Positions 25,667 through 34,682 are shown, counted from the stretch's first letter. The stretch: DNA of 64,000 bases from Umezawaea sp049997955 (GCA_049997955.1 JAEBDY010000009.1:62001-126000), one strand, 5' to 3'. Translations and numbers: made by a program. The notes: generated from the sequence alone by a model not told the origin.

Positions 25667-28312
25667 TCAGTCCTGGTCGACCGGCGTCACGGTGCCCAAC
25701 GCGCCGTCGACGGTGATCAACTGCCCGGTGGTGATCCGGCTGACCGCGTCCGGGACGCCGACCACGGCCGGGATGCCGTACTCGCGGGCCACGACCGCGC
25801 CGTGCGAGTTCGCGCCGCCCATCTCCATGACCAGTCCGCCCGCGGTGAGGAACAACGGCGTCCAGCCGGGGTCCGTGGACGGCGCGACCAGGATCTCGCC
25901 GGGCTCCAGGTGCGCGCCGATCGGGTCGAGCACGACACGCGCGACGCCCGTGACCGCGCCCGCCGAGGCGGGGGTGCCGATCAGCGCGCCGGGACCGGCG
26001 GGAGCGTCCCGCGCTGCCACGGCCTCCGGCTCCGTGCCGTCCGACAGCACCACCCTGGGCACCCGGCGGCGACGCGTCTCCCGGTCGTAGGACTCGCGGC
26101 GGTCCGCCACGACCGCCCGGAAATCCTTGCCGCCCAACGCCGCGCGCATGTCCGCGAAGTCCAGGAAGTACACGTCGTCGGCCGCGTCGAGCACGCCATC
26201 TGCCGCGAGTTCCGCGCCGACGAGCCCGACCTGCCGCCGCACGTGGCCGAACGCCACGACCAGGTGGTACTTCGGCATCTCGCGCAGCCCGGCCAGCAGC
26301 CGGGCCCGGCCCAGCGCGAACCGGACGAGTCGACCGCGCACCCGGCCCGCCTTGCGCGCCAGGCGGTCGATCGCCGCCTCGGCCTCCGCCGCTCCCCGCG
26401 CGAACTGGACGTCCGGCGCGAGCTTCGGGTCGTCCAGGCGGAGGTAGTTCGCCAGGACGCCGAGGAGGTGCGTCGGGTCGTCCGACCAGCGCGGCAGCCC
26501 GAGGTCGATCTCGGCAACGGCCCGGTGGCCCCACTTGGCGAGGAACCCCGCGAGGCCGGTCTGCGCCACGGACGGCAGCAGCCCGTCGTGGAACAGTTGG
26601 GCGAGATCCCGCGCGGGTGTGGTGCTGACGGCAGTGCGCGACTCCTCGTCGGCGCGGATCGCGGTGGCGAGCTGCCAGAGTTCCAGGTCCATCTCGGTCG
26701 TCACGTTGTGCGGCAACCCCCGCAGCACGGCCTGCAGGTCGCCCGGCTCCAACCGCCTGCCGAGCACCTCGCCCGCCAGCCCGAGCATCGCGAACCCGGC
26801 CAGCGCCAACGGGAAGATCATGGGCAGCACCCGCACCGTGCGCTCGCCGAGCAGTTCCTCGCAGTGGTCGAGCCGCCGGAGCGCGGACGTCGAGTCCGGG
26901 ATGGACAGCACTGCGGCCTGGTTCCTGCCGATCTCGTCCATGCGCCGGTGCGCCGACGCCGGGCTCGACACCGCCTGCACGACGCGGAGCGGCAGCCGGT
27001 AGCGCGCGGCCACGCGCAGGAACCGACGCGCGAACGGTCGCCACGACGTGTGCAGCAGGGAGAACCGCGGATCGTCGAACAGACCTCGCAGCACGACAGC
27101 GGACCGGGCCTCCATGAAGTCGAGGACCCGCGGCGCGATGACCCGCCCCGGTTTGCTGCGCACGATGGTGGTCACGTCGATGAACAACCGCTGCCCGGCC
27201 TCCCGGTAGGGCAGGGCGCCGTCGAGCCGGGCGGCGACGGGGAACCCGAACAGCTCCGACATGCCTGCCGACAGCAGCCGGAAGCCCACGAACCCCGCGG
27301 GCGTGATCGGCCGTTGCAGCCCTTGGGCGACGCTGAAGCAGAAGAACACCCGCGGGTCCTCGGCCGTCGCGCCGAGCGGCAGCGGGAACAGCGTGGTGAT
27401 CGGCCGCGCCTGCGTCAGCCACAGCACGCCGTCGGCGTCCAGCGCCCACTCGGTGTCCTGCGGCGCCCCGTAGTGCGCCTCCACCCGTGCGCCCAACCGC
27501 GCCAGGTCGCGGATCTGCTCGTCGGTGAGGCACGCGCCGTCCCGCGCGTGCTCGACCTGCTCCGTGCCGCCGCCGGGCAGTGACCGGATGACGAGGCGCT
27601 TGTCGCCGAGCCTGCGTTCGAGGATCTCGCCGGACGCCGTGTCGACGACGAAGTGGTCGGGGTTCACCGCGCCGGACACGACCGCCTCACCGAGGCCGGG
27701 GCTCGCGTCGATGACGGCCTCCCGGCGTTTGCCCGTCACCGGGTTCGCGGTGAACAGCACGCCCGCCACGGCCGACTGCACCATCTCCTGCACCACGACC
27801 GCGATCCGCACCGCGCGGTGGTCGATGCCGTTGCTCTCCCGGTAGGCCACGGCCCGGTCCGTCCACAGCGACGCCCAGCACCGGCGCACCGCGTCGACCA
27901 CCGCGTCCGGCCCCACCACGTTGAGGAAGGTGTCCTGCTGCCCGGCGAAACTCGCGAACGGCAGGTCCTCCGCCGTGGCCGACGACCGCACCGCCACCGG
28001 GGTGTCCGGCCCGAGCCGGGCGTGCTCGGCCACCAGCGCGTCCCGCACGTCGTCCGGCATCGGCGCGGAGAGCAGCGACTCCCGCGCCCGACCCGCGAGG
28101 TCCACGTGGTCGCCGTGCAGCAGCGAGCCCGTGCCCGCCGCCTCAGCGACCAGCCGGTACGCCTCGGTCGTGACGCAGAACCCCGGCGGCACCGGAAGGC
28201 CCGCGGCGGTGAGTTCGCCGAGGTTCGCCGCCTTGCCCCCGACCGCGGCCGACATGCCCGCGTCGATCGAGGCGAAGTCGCGGATGAGCCGGTCGTCCGG
28301 GCGTGCGTCCAT
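25667..28312 (-). CDS. PEP-synthase-like / rifampicin phosphotransferase-like dikinase
   Basis: The 881-residue protein has an N-terminal PEP/pyruvate ATP-grasp domain (AAVGGKAANLGELTAAGLPV, VAVRSSATAEDLPFASFAGQ, TEWALDADGVLWLTQARPIT) and a long middle domain of about 400 residues. The C-terminal swivelling phosphohistidine domain reads MGGANSHGAVVAREYGIPA. Length and order match rifampicin phosphotransferases (ATP, drug-binding and His domains) better than PEP synthase, which has a C-terminal PEP-binding TIM barrel; none is visible here. The middle domain is divergent, so the substrate is uncertain. I see no rifamycin-associated element upstream. It is transcribed alone, downstream of nrdJ. 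Confidence 0.75.
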   Translation of the reverse strand: MDARPDDRLIRDFASIDAGMSAAVGGKAANLGELTAAGLPVPPGFCVTTEAYRLVAEAAGTGSLLHGDHVDLAGRARESLLSAPMPDDVRDALVAEHARLGPDTPVAVRSSATAEDLPFASFAGQQDTFLNVVGPDAVVDAVRRCWASLWTDRAVAYRESNGIDHRAVRIAVVVQEMVQSAVAGVLFTANPVTGKRREAVIDASPGLGEAVVSGAVNPDHFVVDTASGEILERRLGDKRLVIRSLPGGGTEQVEHARDGACLTDEQIRDLARLGARVEAHYGAPQDTEWALDADGVLWLTQARPITTLFPLPLGATAEDPRVFFCFSVAQGLQRPITPAGFVGFRLLSAGMSELFGFPVAARLDGALPYREAGQRLFIDVTTIVRSKPGRVIAPRVLDFMEARSAVVLRGLFDDPRFSLLHTSWRPFARRFLRVAARYRLPLRVVQAVSSPASAHRRMDEIGRNQAAVLSIPDSTSALRRLDHCEELLGERTVRVLPMIFPLALAGFAMLGLAGEVLGRRLEPGDLQAVLRGLPHNVTTEMDLELWQLATAIRADEESRTAVSTTPARDLAQLFHDGLLPSVAQTGLAGFLAKWGHRAVAEIDLGLPRWSDDPTHLLGVLANYLRLDDPKLAPDVQFARGAAEAEAAIDRLARKAGRVRGRLVRFALGRARLLAGLREMPKYHLVVAFGHVRRQVGLVGAELAADGVLDAADDVYFLDFADMRAALGGKDFRAVVADRRESYDRETRRRRVPRVVLSDGTEPEAVAARDAPAGPGALIGTPASAGAVTGVARVVLDPIGAHLEPGEILVAPSTDPGWTPLFLTAGGLVMEMGGANSHGAVVAREYGIPAVVGVPDAVSRITTGQLITVDGALGTVTPVDQD

Positions 28313-28443
28313 GACGCCGAGGCTACGAGCGTTCGGCGGAAAACTCAACGAGTGATGAATTATTCGTGTCGAGAAACCGTGCGGACGCAGGCAGGGGCGG
28401 CCCCGAAACGGGACCGCCCCTGCCTGGTGCCTACCGACGGCTG

Positions 28444-31299
28444 CTAGCTGCAGCCGGAGGTGCTGCCGCAGCCCTCGCACAGGTAGCACGAGCCCGCGGG
28501 GCGCATCTTGGTGCCGCAGGTCATGCACAGCGGGGCGTCGGCGGTGGTGCCGAGGTGCAGTTCGAGCAGCTCGGTGGAGCTGCCGACGCGCGCGTCCTGC
28601 TTGGTGGGCTTGGCTTCCTTCGCGGGGCTGGCGTCCACGGTGGTCTGCAAGCCCACGAGGTCCACGTCGGACGGGCCGCCGTACTCGTTGGCGACGGTGG
28701 CGGTGCGCTCGTCGGCGGTGAAGATGCCGAGCTGCGAACGCTTCTCGTAGGGCAGGTGGTCGAGGGCCAGCCTGCGGAACAGGTAGTCCAGGACGCTGGT
28801 GGCGATGCGGACGTCCGGGTCGTCCGTCATGCCCGCGGGCTCGAAGCGGAGGTTCTGGAGCTTCGAGATGTAGAACTCCAGCGGGATGCCGTACTGGAGG
28901 CCGACGGAGATGGACATGGAGAACGCGTCCATCACGCCCGCGAGGGTGGAGCCCTGCTTGCCGAGCTTGACGAAGATCTCCCCGAGGCCGCCGTCCGGGT
29001 AGGAACCCGCGTGCAGGTAGCCCTCGGCGCCGCCGACGGTGAACGACACCGTCTGGCTGGGGCGCCTCTTCGGCAGGCGCTTGCGGACCGGGCGGTACTC
29101 GACGACCGTCTCGGTCTTGCCGGGGGCCGACGCGGCCGCGGTGGCCTCGCCGCCGGTGTTGGCGCCCTTGCCCGCGGACAGCGGCTGGCCGACCTTGCAG
29201 TTGTCGCGGTAGATCGCGAGGGCCTTGATGCCCATCTTCCAGCCCTGGAAGTAGATCTCCTCGACGTCCTCGATCGTCGCGTTCTCCGGCATGTTCACCG
29301 TCTTGGAGATCGCGCCGGAGATGAACGGCTGCACGGCCGCCATCATGCGGACGTGGCCCATGGGCGCGATGGAGCGCTCGCCCATGGCGCAGTCGAACAC
29401 CTCGTAGTGCTCGGGGCGCAGGCTGGGCGCGTTCACGACGTTGCCGTGCTCGGCGATGTGCTCGACGATCGCCTCGACCTGCTCGTCCAGGTAGCCGAGG
29501 GCGGACAGGGCGCGCGGCACCGTCTGGTTGACGATCTGCATGGAGCCGCCGCCGACGAGCTTCTTGAACTTGATCAGCGCGAGGTCGGGCTCGATGCCGG
29601 TGGTGTCGCAGTCCATCATCAGACCGATGGTGCCGGTGGGCGCGAGCACGCTGGCCTGCGCGTTGCGCCAGCCGTTGCGGCCGCCGATCTCGATGGCCTC
29701 CTGCCACGCGCGGGTCGCGACCTTGTGCACGGCGCCGTCGTTGCCGCCCAGGGTGCGGATGCCGTCGTTGGCGGCGGCGTGCTTGCGGATGACGCGCTTG
29801 TGGGCGTCCTCGTTGCGGGCGTAGCCCTCGTACGGGCCGACCATGCCCGCGAGCTCGGCGGAACGGCGGTAGGCGACGCCGTTCATCAGCGAGGTGATGG
29901 CGGCGGCGAGCGAACGGCCGCCCTCGGAGTCGTACGCGTGGCCGGTGGCCATGAGCAGCGCGCCGAGGTTGGCGTAGCCGATGCCCAGCTGGCGGAACTT
30001 GCGGGTCGTCTCGCCGATCGGCTCGGTCGGGAAGTCCGCGAAGCAGATGGAGATGTCCATCGCGGTGATGACGATCTCGACGGCCTGGGCGAACGTGCCC
30101 GCGTCGAACGTGCCGTCCTCGCGCAGGAACTTCATCAGGTTCAGCGACGCCAGGTTGCAGCTGGAGTTGTCCAGGTGCATGTACTCCGAGCACGGGTTGG
30201 ACGCGGTGATCCGACCGGACTCCGGGCAGGTGTGCCAGTCGTTGATCGTGCCGTCGTACTGGATGCCGGGGTCGGCGCACTCCCACGCGGCCTTGGCGAG
30301 CTTGCGGAACAGGTCCTTGGCGTCGACCTTCTCGATCACCTCGCCGGTCTGGCGGGCGCGCAGGCCGAACTGGTCGCCGGACTCGACGGCGTTCATGAAC
30401 TCGTCCGAGACGCGGATGGAGTTGTTGGCGTTCTGGTACTGCACGGACACGATGTCCTTGCCGCCCAGGTCCATGTCGAAGCCGCCGTCGCGGAGGACGC
30501 GGATCTTCTCCTCTTCGCGCGCCTTCGTCTCGATGAACTCCTCGACGTCCGGGTGGTCCACGTCCAGGACGACCATCTTGGCCGCGCGGCGGGTGGCGCC
30601 ACCGGACTTGATGGTGCCCGCGGACGCGTCGGCGCCGCGCATGAAGGACACCGGGCCGGACGCGGTGCCGCCGGAGGACAGCAGCTCCTTGGACGACCGG
30701 ATGCGGGACAGGTTCAGGCCCGCGCCGGAGCCGCCCTTGAAGATCAGCCCCTCCTCGCGGTACCAGTTGAGGATCGACTCCATGGTGTCGTCGACGGCGA
30801 GGATGAAGCACGCGCTGACCTGCTGCGGCGAGCTGGTGCCGACGTTGAACCACACCGGGGAGTTGAAGCTGAACACCTGGTGCAGGAGCATGTAGGTCAG
30901 CTCGTGCTCGAAGATCACCGAGTCGGCCTCGGTCGCGAAGTAGGCGTGCTTGACGCCCGCGGCCACGTAGGTCTTCACGACGCGGTCGATGAGCTGGCGC
31001 AGGCTGGTCTCCCGCTGCGCGCTGCCGACAGCGCCGCGGAAGTACTTGCTGGTCACGATGTTCGTGGAGTTGAGCGACCACGAGGCGGGGAACTCGACGC
31101 CGCGCTGCTCGAAGTTCACGGTGCCGTCGCGCCAGTTCGTCATCACGACGTCGCGGTGCTCCCAGGTCACCTCGTCGTACGGGTGCTTGCCCTCGGTCGT
31201 GTAGACCCGGCGCACCTTCAGGGCGGCGGCCCCCCGCTTGTCCCCATTGCCGTTGCGCGCGGCTGTCTTCTTGCCTGCGCCGCTGACGGTCTCCGTCAT
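28444..31299 (-). CDS. nrdJ: vitamin B12-dependent (class II) ribonucleotide reductase
   Basis: From ATG 31299 the protein has 951 residues and matches NrdJ of actinomycetes: KVRRVYTTEGKHPYDEVTWE at the start, the active-site region NPCSEYMHLDNSSCNLASLN, MRGADASAGTIKSGG and PTGTIGLMMDCDTTGIEPDL. The C-terminal cysteine-rich domain is MTCGTKMRPAGSCYLCEGCG. It reduces ribonucleotides to deoxyribonucleotides using adenosylcobalamin and needs no oxygen. The upstream gene is nrdR (90-base gap), so the pair forms an nrdRJ operon controlled by NrdR. No cobalamin riboswitch is recognisable in the gap. Confidence 0.96.
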   Translation of the reverse strand: MTETVSGAGKKTAARNGNGDKRGAAALKVRRVYTTEGKHPYDEVTWEHRDVVMTNWRDGTVNFEQRGVEFPASWSLNSTNIVTSKYFRGAVGSAQRETSLRQLIDRVVKTYVAAGVKHAYFATEADSVIFEHELTYMLLHQVFSFNSPVWFNVGTSSPQQVSACFILAVDDTMESILNWYREEGLIFKGGSGAGLNLSRIRSSKELLSSGGTASGPVSFMRGADASAGTIKSGGATRRAAKMVVLDVDHPDVEEFIETKAREEEKIRVLRDGGFDMDLGGKDIVSVQYQNANNSIRVSDEFMNAVESGDQFGLRARQTGEVIEKVDAKDLFRKLAKAAWECADPGIQYDGTINDWHTCPESGRITASNPCSEYMHLDNSSCNLASLNLMKFLREDGTFDAGTFAQAVEIVITAMDISICFADFPTEPIGETTRKFRQLGIGYANLGALLMATGHAYDSEGGRSLAAAITSLMNGVAYRRSAELAGMVGPYEGYARNEDAHKRVIRKHAAANDGIRTLGGNDGAVHKVATRAWQEAIEIGGRNGWRNAQASVLAPTGTIGLMMDCDTTGIEPDLALIKFKKLVGGGSMQIVNQTVPRALSALGYLDEQVEAIVEHIAEHGNVVNAPSLRPEHYEVFDCAMGERSIAPMGHVRMMAAVQPFISGAISKTVNMPENATIEDVEEIYFQGWKMGIKALAIYRDNCKVGQPLSAGKGANTGGEATAAASAPGKTETVVEYRPVRKRLPKRRPSQTVSFTVGGAEGYLHAGSYPDGGLGEIFVKLGKQGSTLAGVMDAFSMSISVGLQYGIPLEFYISKLQNLRFEPAGMTDDPDVRIATSVLDYLFRRLALDHLPYEKRSQLGIFTADERTATVANEYGGPSDVDLVGLQTTVDASPAKEAKPTKQDARVGSSTELLELHLGTTADAPLCMTCGTKMRPAGSCYLCEGCGSTSGCS

Positions 31300-31389
31300 G
31301 CCCGGTGTCTCCCTATTGTGCTGAACCCTGGGTTGCACGGCCACGTCCGGAGTTCCCCGTCCGATGCGGTCGACGTGCGATAACTGGAA

Positions 31390-31863
31390 TTACGGACGCG
31401 GTTCGTCTTCCCGCGCCGTACGAAGATCGGAAATCTCCTTCTCGAAGTCCTCAACGGACGAGAAGGACCTGTAAACACTCGCGAAACGCAGGTAGGCGAC
31501 CTCGTCGAGCTCTCGTAAGGGCCCGAGGATCGCCAGGCCCACCTCGTGGCTGGGGATCTCGGCACTGCCGGTCGAGCGGATGGACTCCTCGACGCGCTGG
31601 GCGAGCTGCTGGAACGCGTCCTCGTCCACGGGGCGGCCCTGGCAGGCCCTGCGGACGCCGTTGACGACCTTGTCCCGGCTGAACGGCTCGGTGACGCCGG
31701 AGCGCTTCACCACCGCGAGGACGGCTTCCTCCACGGTGGTGAACCGACGGCTGCACGAGGAGCAGGAACGCCTGCGACGGATGACCTGGCCTTCGTCGGC
31801 CTCGCGGGAGTCGACCACGCGAGAATCCGAATGCCGGCAGAACGGACACCGCACCCTGCTCAT
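31390..31863 (-). CDS. nrdR: transcriptional repressor NrdR
   Basis: The 157-residue protein has the N-terminal zinc ribbon (MSRVRCPFCRHSDSRVVDSR and RRRRSCSSCSRRFTTVEE) and an ATP-cone domain (about residues 49-139). NrdR senses ATP/dATP and represses ribonucleotide reductase genes. It heads the operon with nrdJ. Candidate NrdR boxes lie upstream at 31913-31960, so the operon is probably autoregulated. Confidence 0.95.
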   Translation of the reverse strand: MSRVRCPFCRHSDSRVVDSREADEGQVIRRRRSCSSCSRRFTTVEEAVLAVVKRSGVTEPFSRDKVVNGVRRACQGRPVDEDAFQQLAQRVEESIRSTGSAEIPSHEVGLAILGPLRELDEVAYLRFASVYRSFSSVEDFEKEISDLRTAREDEPRP

Positions 31864-31912
31864 CCCCTTCCCAGGGCAGCACCGTCCGCAGCAACCGCAC
31901 TGGCATGGTTAC

Positions 31913-31960
31913 CCACAACCTGTGGACTACTTGAGTCGGTCTCACCACTAGATGTAGGGG
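31913..31960. promoter_or_regulatory. candidate NrdR boxes upstream of nrdRJ
   Basis: CCACTAGATGTAGGGG (31945-31960) is symmetric at 12 of 16 positions and resembles the NrdR box. CCACA-ACC-TGTGG (31913-31925) is a second symmetric site. Their centres are about 33 bases apart, near three helical turns, 50-97 bases upstream of the nrdR start. The match to NrdR is by resemblance only. Confidence 0.45.
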
Positions 31961-32061
31961 TGAACCTATGCCAGAACACAACGCGAAGCAAACTGAACGC
32001 GCCACCCGTTCGGTGGAACGAACAGTCCATCAGCAGGAACCGGAGCCTTGCCGGAGGGGCG

Positions 32062-32565
32062 CTAGGGAGCGCTGTCGAGCACACCCTGCGGGACGATCAA
32101 CGACTGACCGGGGACGACGTGCGAATCCGCCATCCGGTTGAGTTCACGGATGCGCTCGACGACGACGTCGGGATCGCTGTTCGGCGCACTGCGCTGGGCG
32201 ACGTCGTGCAGCGTCTCACCCACTTGGACGTACGCGACACCGGTCCGTTCGGGGACGCTCGTCGCGCCCGACGCGTACAGGTAGAACAGCCCCACGCACG
32301 CCGCCGCGACGAGGGCGAGCACGCAGATCCCGACGAGCCTGAGCACCGACCCGCGCGTCGGCCGGTCGTCGCGGCACTCGACCACATCGGCCTTAGCAGG
32401 CGCGGAGACCCGCTGGGCCCTGGACGCGGGCCGCCGCCCGTCACCCACCTCGAAGCGCCGGAGCACCCTGGGACCGGGTCGGAGCCCCCGTCCGGGCGAA
32501 GCGTCCCGCACACCGGAATCATCGACCAGTTCGAAGCCGGACCGGGTCCCAATGAGCACCGCCAT
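32062..32565 (-). CDS. membrane-anchored LysM protein, SOS cell-division inhibitor type (ChiZ/YneA-like)
   Basis: ATG 32565 with GGAGG upstream gives 167 residues. A cytoplasmic basic N-terminus (1-72) is followed by one membrane helix (about 74-97, VLRLVGICVLALVAAACVGL) and a LysM peptidoglycan-binding domain (about 112-158, YVQVGETLHDVAQRS...PGQSLIVP). Divergence from lexA and an SOS box 32-47 bases upstream match Rv2719c/ChiZ of Mycobacterium and YneA of Bacillus, which delay division during DNA damage. I infer the same role here. Confidence 0.85.
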   Translation of the reverse strand: MAVLIGTRSGFELVDDSGVRDASPGRGLRPGPRVLRRFEVGDGRRPASRAQRVSAPAKADVVECRDDRPTRGSVLRLVGICVLALVAAACVGLFYLYASGATSVPERTGVAYVQVGETLHDVAQRSAPNSDPDVVVERIRELNRMADSHVVPGQSLIVPQGVLDSAP

Positions 32566-32596
32566 GACGCCTCCATCGCAGGTCAACCGAACAAGA

Positions 32597-32612
32597 TCGA
32601 ACACAGGTTCGA
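32597..32612. promoter_or_regulatory. SOS box (LexA site), perfect
   Basis: TCGAACACAGGTTCGA fits TCGAAC-N4-GTTCGA exactly. It lies 32 bases before the LysM-protein start on the minus strand. Confidence 0.92.
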
Positions 32613-32628
32613 TCGAACGTCCGTGCGA
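32613..32628. promoter_or_regulatory. second SOS box, one mismatch
   Basis: TCGAACGTCCGTGCGA directly abuts the perfect SOS box and differs from TCGAAC-N4-GTTCGA at one position. Confidence 0.65.
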
Positions 32629-32677
32629 ATGTCTACCACTCCGGGCACCAAATATCGAGAACACGCCGACGATTACT

Positions 32678-32693
32678 TCGAACAGGTGTTTGA
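32678..32693. promoter_or_regulatory. SOS box on the lexA side, one mismatch
   Basis: TCGAACAGGTGTTTGA differs from the consensus at one position and lies 88 bases before the lexA start, where autoregulation is expected. Confidence 0.75.
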
Positions 32694-32780
32694 TCTGGAC
32701 CTGAAGTGCGACTACCGTCGAACACGAAGATCGACGGATATCCGGCCTGGGCGATCAGGGACCGGTGAGGAGGAAGCACC

Positions 32781-33482
32781 GTGGCGCGCAAGACGACCGA
32801 GAACCGGGACACCGCGGCGGGTGACCCCGCTCTTCCCCAGCAGGCGGACATCGCGGGCAACGCGGGTCTCACGCTCCGCCAGCGCAAGGTTCTCGACGTC
32901 ATCAGGGACTGGCTGGACCGCTTCGGCTACCCGCCCAGCGTCCGCGAGATCGGCGAGGCCGTCGGTCTGACGTCCACCTCGTCCGTCGCGCACCAGCTGC
33001 GCGCGCTCGAACGCAAGGGCTTCCTGCGCCGCGACCCGAACCGCCCGCGCGCCGTCGGCGTGCTGCCGACCGAGATCGACGCGGGCATGGACCCGAGCCA
33101 CAAGCCGACGCCCGCGTACGTGCCGATGGTGGGCCGGATCGCGGCCGGTGGGCCGATCCTGGCCGAGGAGTCGATCGAGGACGTGTTCCCGCTGCCGCGG
33201 GAGATCGTCGGCGAGGGTGAGCTGTTCCTGCTGAAGGTCGTCGGCGACTCGATGGTCGACGCGGCCATCACGGACGGCGACTGGGTCGTCATCCGCCAGC
33301 AGCCGACCGCCGACAACGGCGACGTGGTCGCGGCGATGATCGACGGTGAGGCCACCGTGAAGACGTTCAAGCGCACGGCCGAGCACGTGTGGCTGATGCC
33401 GCACAACGCGGCTTACGAGCCGATCCTGGGTGATGAGGCGAGCATCCTGGGCAAGGTTGTGGCCGTTCTGCGCCGGCTGTAG
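32781..33482 (+). CDS. lexA: SOS repressor LexA
   Basis: The 233-residue protein (GTG start) has a winged helix (about 30-95; LTLRQRKVLDVIRDWLDRFG, VREIGEAVGLTSTSSVAHQL) and an S24 peptidase domain. The autocleavage site is Ala122-Gly123 in GRIAAGGP, the nucleophile Ser157 in VVGDSMVDA and the base Lys194 in EATVKTFK. RecA-ssDNA triggers cleavage and derepression. SOS boxes are present at lexA/LysM and upstream of recA within this window, so the core of the regulon is visible here. Confidence 0.97.
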   Translation: MARKTTENRDTAAGDPALPQQADIAGNAGLTLRQRKVLDVIRDWLDRFGYPPSVREIGEAVGLTSTSSVAHQLRALERKGFLRRDPNRPRAVGVLPTEIDAGMDPSHKPTPAYVPMVGRIAAGGPILAEESIEDVFPLPREIVGEGELFLLKVVGDSMVDAAITDGDWVVIRQQPTADNGDVVAAMIDGEATVKTFKRTAEHVWLMPHNAAYEPILGDEASILGKVVAVLRRL

Positions 33483-33486
33483 TTCT

Positions 33487-33515
33487 GGGGTTGGCCGGGG
33501 TTGGTTGGGCCGGGG
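33487..33515 (+). repeat. G-run cluster (possible G-quadruplex) just after lexA
   Basis: Four G-runs (33487-33490, 33497-33500, 33507-33509, 33512-33515) are separated by loops of 6, 6 and 2 bases, starting 5 bases after the lexA stop. The next 140 bases hold an imperfect direct repeat (33561 and 33605) and no gene. Confidence 0.4.
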
Positions 33516-33653
33516 TTGGTGAGTAGAGCAAAGCCGCTGGCTTGGTCAGGGTTGCCGGTTTGACGGTGCCGTTCCGGTGGATTCGCGGTGCGAGTTCTCA
33601 GGCACTGACGGAGCCGTTCCCGTTGGTCAGCGGTGCTTGATGAGGTCTTGTTG

Positions 33654-34679
33654 TCATGCGCGGCGGCGTGAGCGGCGTGCGAATGCCGCGATCAGCACCA
33701 GGGCCGCCGCACCGATTCCGATTGCCGGCCACAGTTCGGTCTTCTCCGTTGCGACCATTGGTGCGGCTGAGGCGTTACCCGTCGTTTCGGTGGGGGGAAC
33801 CGTGGTTGTCGGTGCTGGAGGTACTGCCAAGGCGGTTGCCCCCGCCACCGTCATGATGGTCGATGAGGTGGCTTTGCCAAATTCCGAGGCGGACAGCAGG
33901 GTTCCGTCCGGGTCGAAGGTGATCGACTCGCCCTGCTCCTCGTTCGGCAGCGGTATCCGTACCGGGTCGGAGGTGAGCGCTTTCGCGAAATCGCCGTCGG
34001 GCACCGGGTACAGGTAGGCGTCGGTGTAGGTGCGCAGTGCGATCACCTTGCCGTCGTGCGACACCGCTCCCCCGGTCACCACACGGGTGACCAGTGAGCT
34101 CTGCACCGGGCCGCCCGGTGTGTCCGTGACCGCGATGGAGACCTTGGCCACCTGTTCCATCGCGACCGTCGTTCCCGCCACCAGCGGGCCGACCGGGCGG
34201 TAGACCAGGGCCGAGCCGAGGTTCTCCTTGGTGACGATGTGCGGCACGCCGCCCGCGTCGAGCAGGAGCGCCTCGGCGTCGTGCTTGCCGTCCGGGTAGG
34301 TCAGCCTGAACAGCTGGGCGTCACCGTCCTGGGACACGACGTGCAGGGCGATCGTCTCCCTGGAGCGGCCGTTGTCGCCGGTGTCTGCCAGCCAGAGCCT
34401 GCCGTCCGGCGCCAGCGCCAAGTCCTCCACGTCGAACGGGTTGACCGGGGCGGTGACGGTGTCCAGGACCTCGCAGTCGCGGCCGATGACCTGGACGACG
34501 ATGCCGCCGTTGTCGCTGTCGTTGACGGCGAACAGGCGGTCGCCGTCCGAGGCGAGGCCGGACAGCTCCTCAAGGCGCTGGTCCGCGACGGTGCACAGCG
34601 GAACGGGAACGGCCGGGTCCGCGGTGGCGGACCCGGCCGAAACCGTCATCAGTACTGCGATCAGGGCGAGAAGGCGCAC
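33654..34679 (-). CDS. exported membrane-anchored beta-propeller-like protein
   Basis: The 341-residue protein has a signal peptide (MRLLALIAVLMTVSAGSATA) and propeller-like repeats (LSGLASDGDRLFAVNDSDNG, VEDLALAPDGRLWLADTGDN, ITFDPDGTLLSASEFG). A Thr/Pro-rich linker and a C-terminal membrane helix (about 312-330) followed by RRSRRRA complete it. It would face outside, held by the C-terminal helix; there is no LPXTG sorting motif. The family is often annotated as hypothetical. It begins 3 bases after hflX and is probably cotranscribed with it. Confidence 0.75.
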   Translation of the reverse strand: MRLLALIAVLMTVSAGSATADPAVPVPLCTVADQRLEELSGLASDGDRLFAVNDSDNGGIVVQVIGRDCEVLDTVTAPVNPFDVEDLALAPDGRLWLADTGDNGRSRETIALHVVSQDGDAQLFRLTYPDGKHDAEALLLDAGGVPHIVTKENLGSALVYRPVGPLVAGTTVAMEQVAKVSIAVTDTPGGPVQSSLVTRVVTGGAVSHDGKVIALRTYTDAYLYPVPDGDFAKALTSDPVRIPLPNEEQGESITFDPDGTLLSASEFGKATSSTIMTVAGATALAVPPAPTTTVPPTETTGNASAAPMVATEKTELWPAIGIGAAALVLIAAFARRSRRRA

Positions 34680-34682
34680 GGC

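Noticed and set aside
28313..28443. Possible rifamycin-associated element upstream of the Rph-like gene
   Set aside because: No 19-bp palindromic element of that type is visible in the 131 bases between the two genes.
25667..31081. A single open frame of about 1800 codons on the minus strand
   Set aside because: The upstream two thirds are the wrong frame of nrdJ. Real homology starts at the ATG at 28312 of the dikinase gene.
32717..32733. A further TCGAAC-containing site before lexA
   Set aside because: Its second half does not match GTTCGA and the spacing is wrong. Only the three listed SOS boxes were kept.
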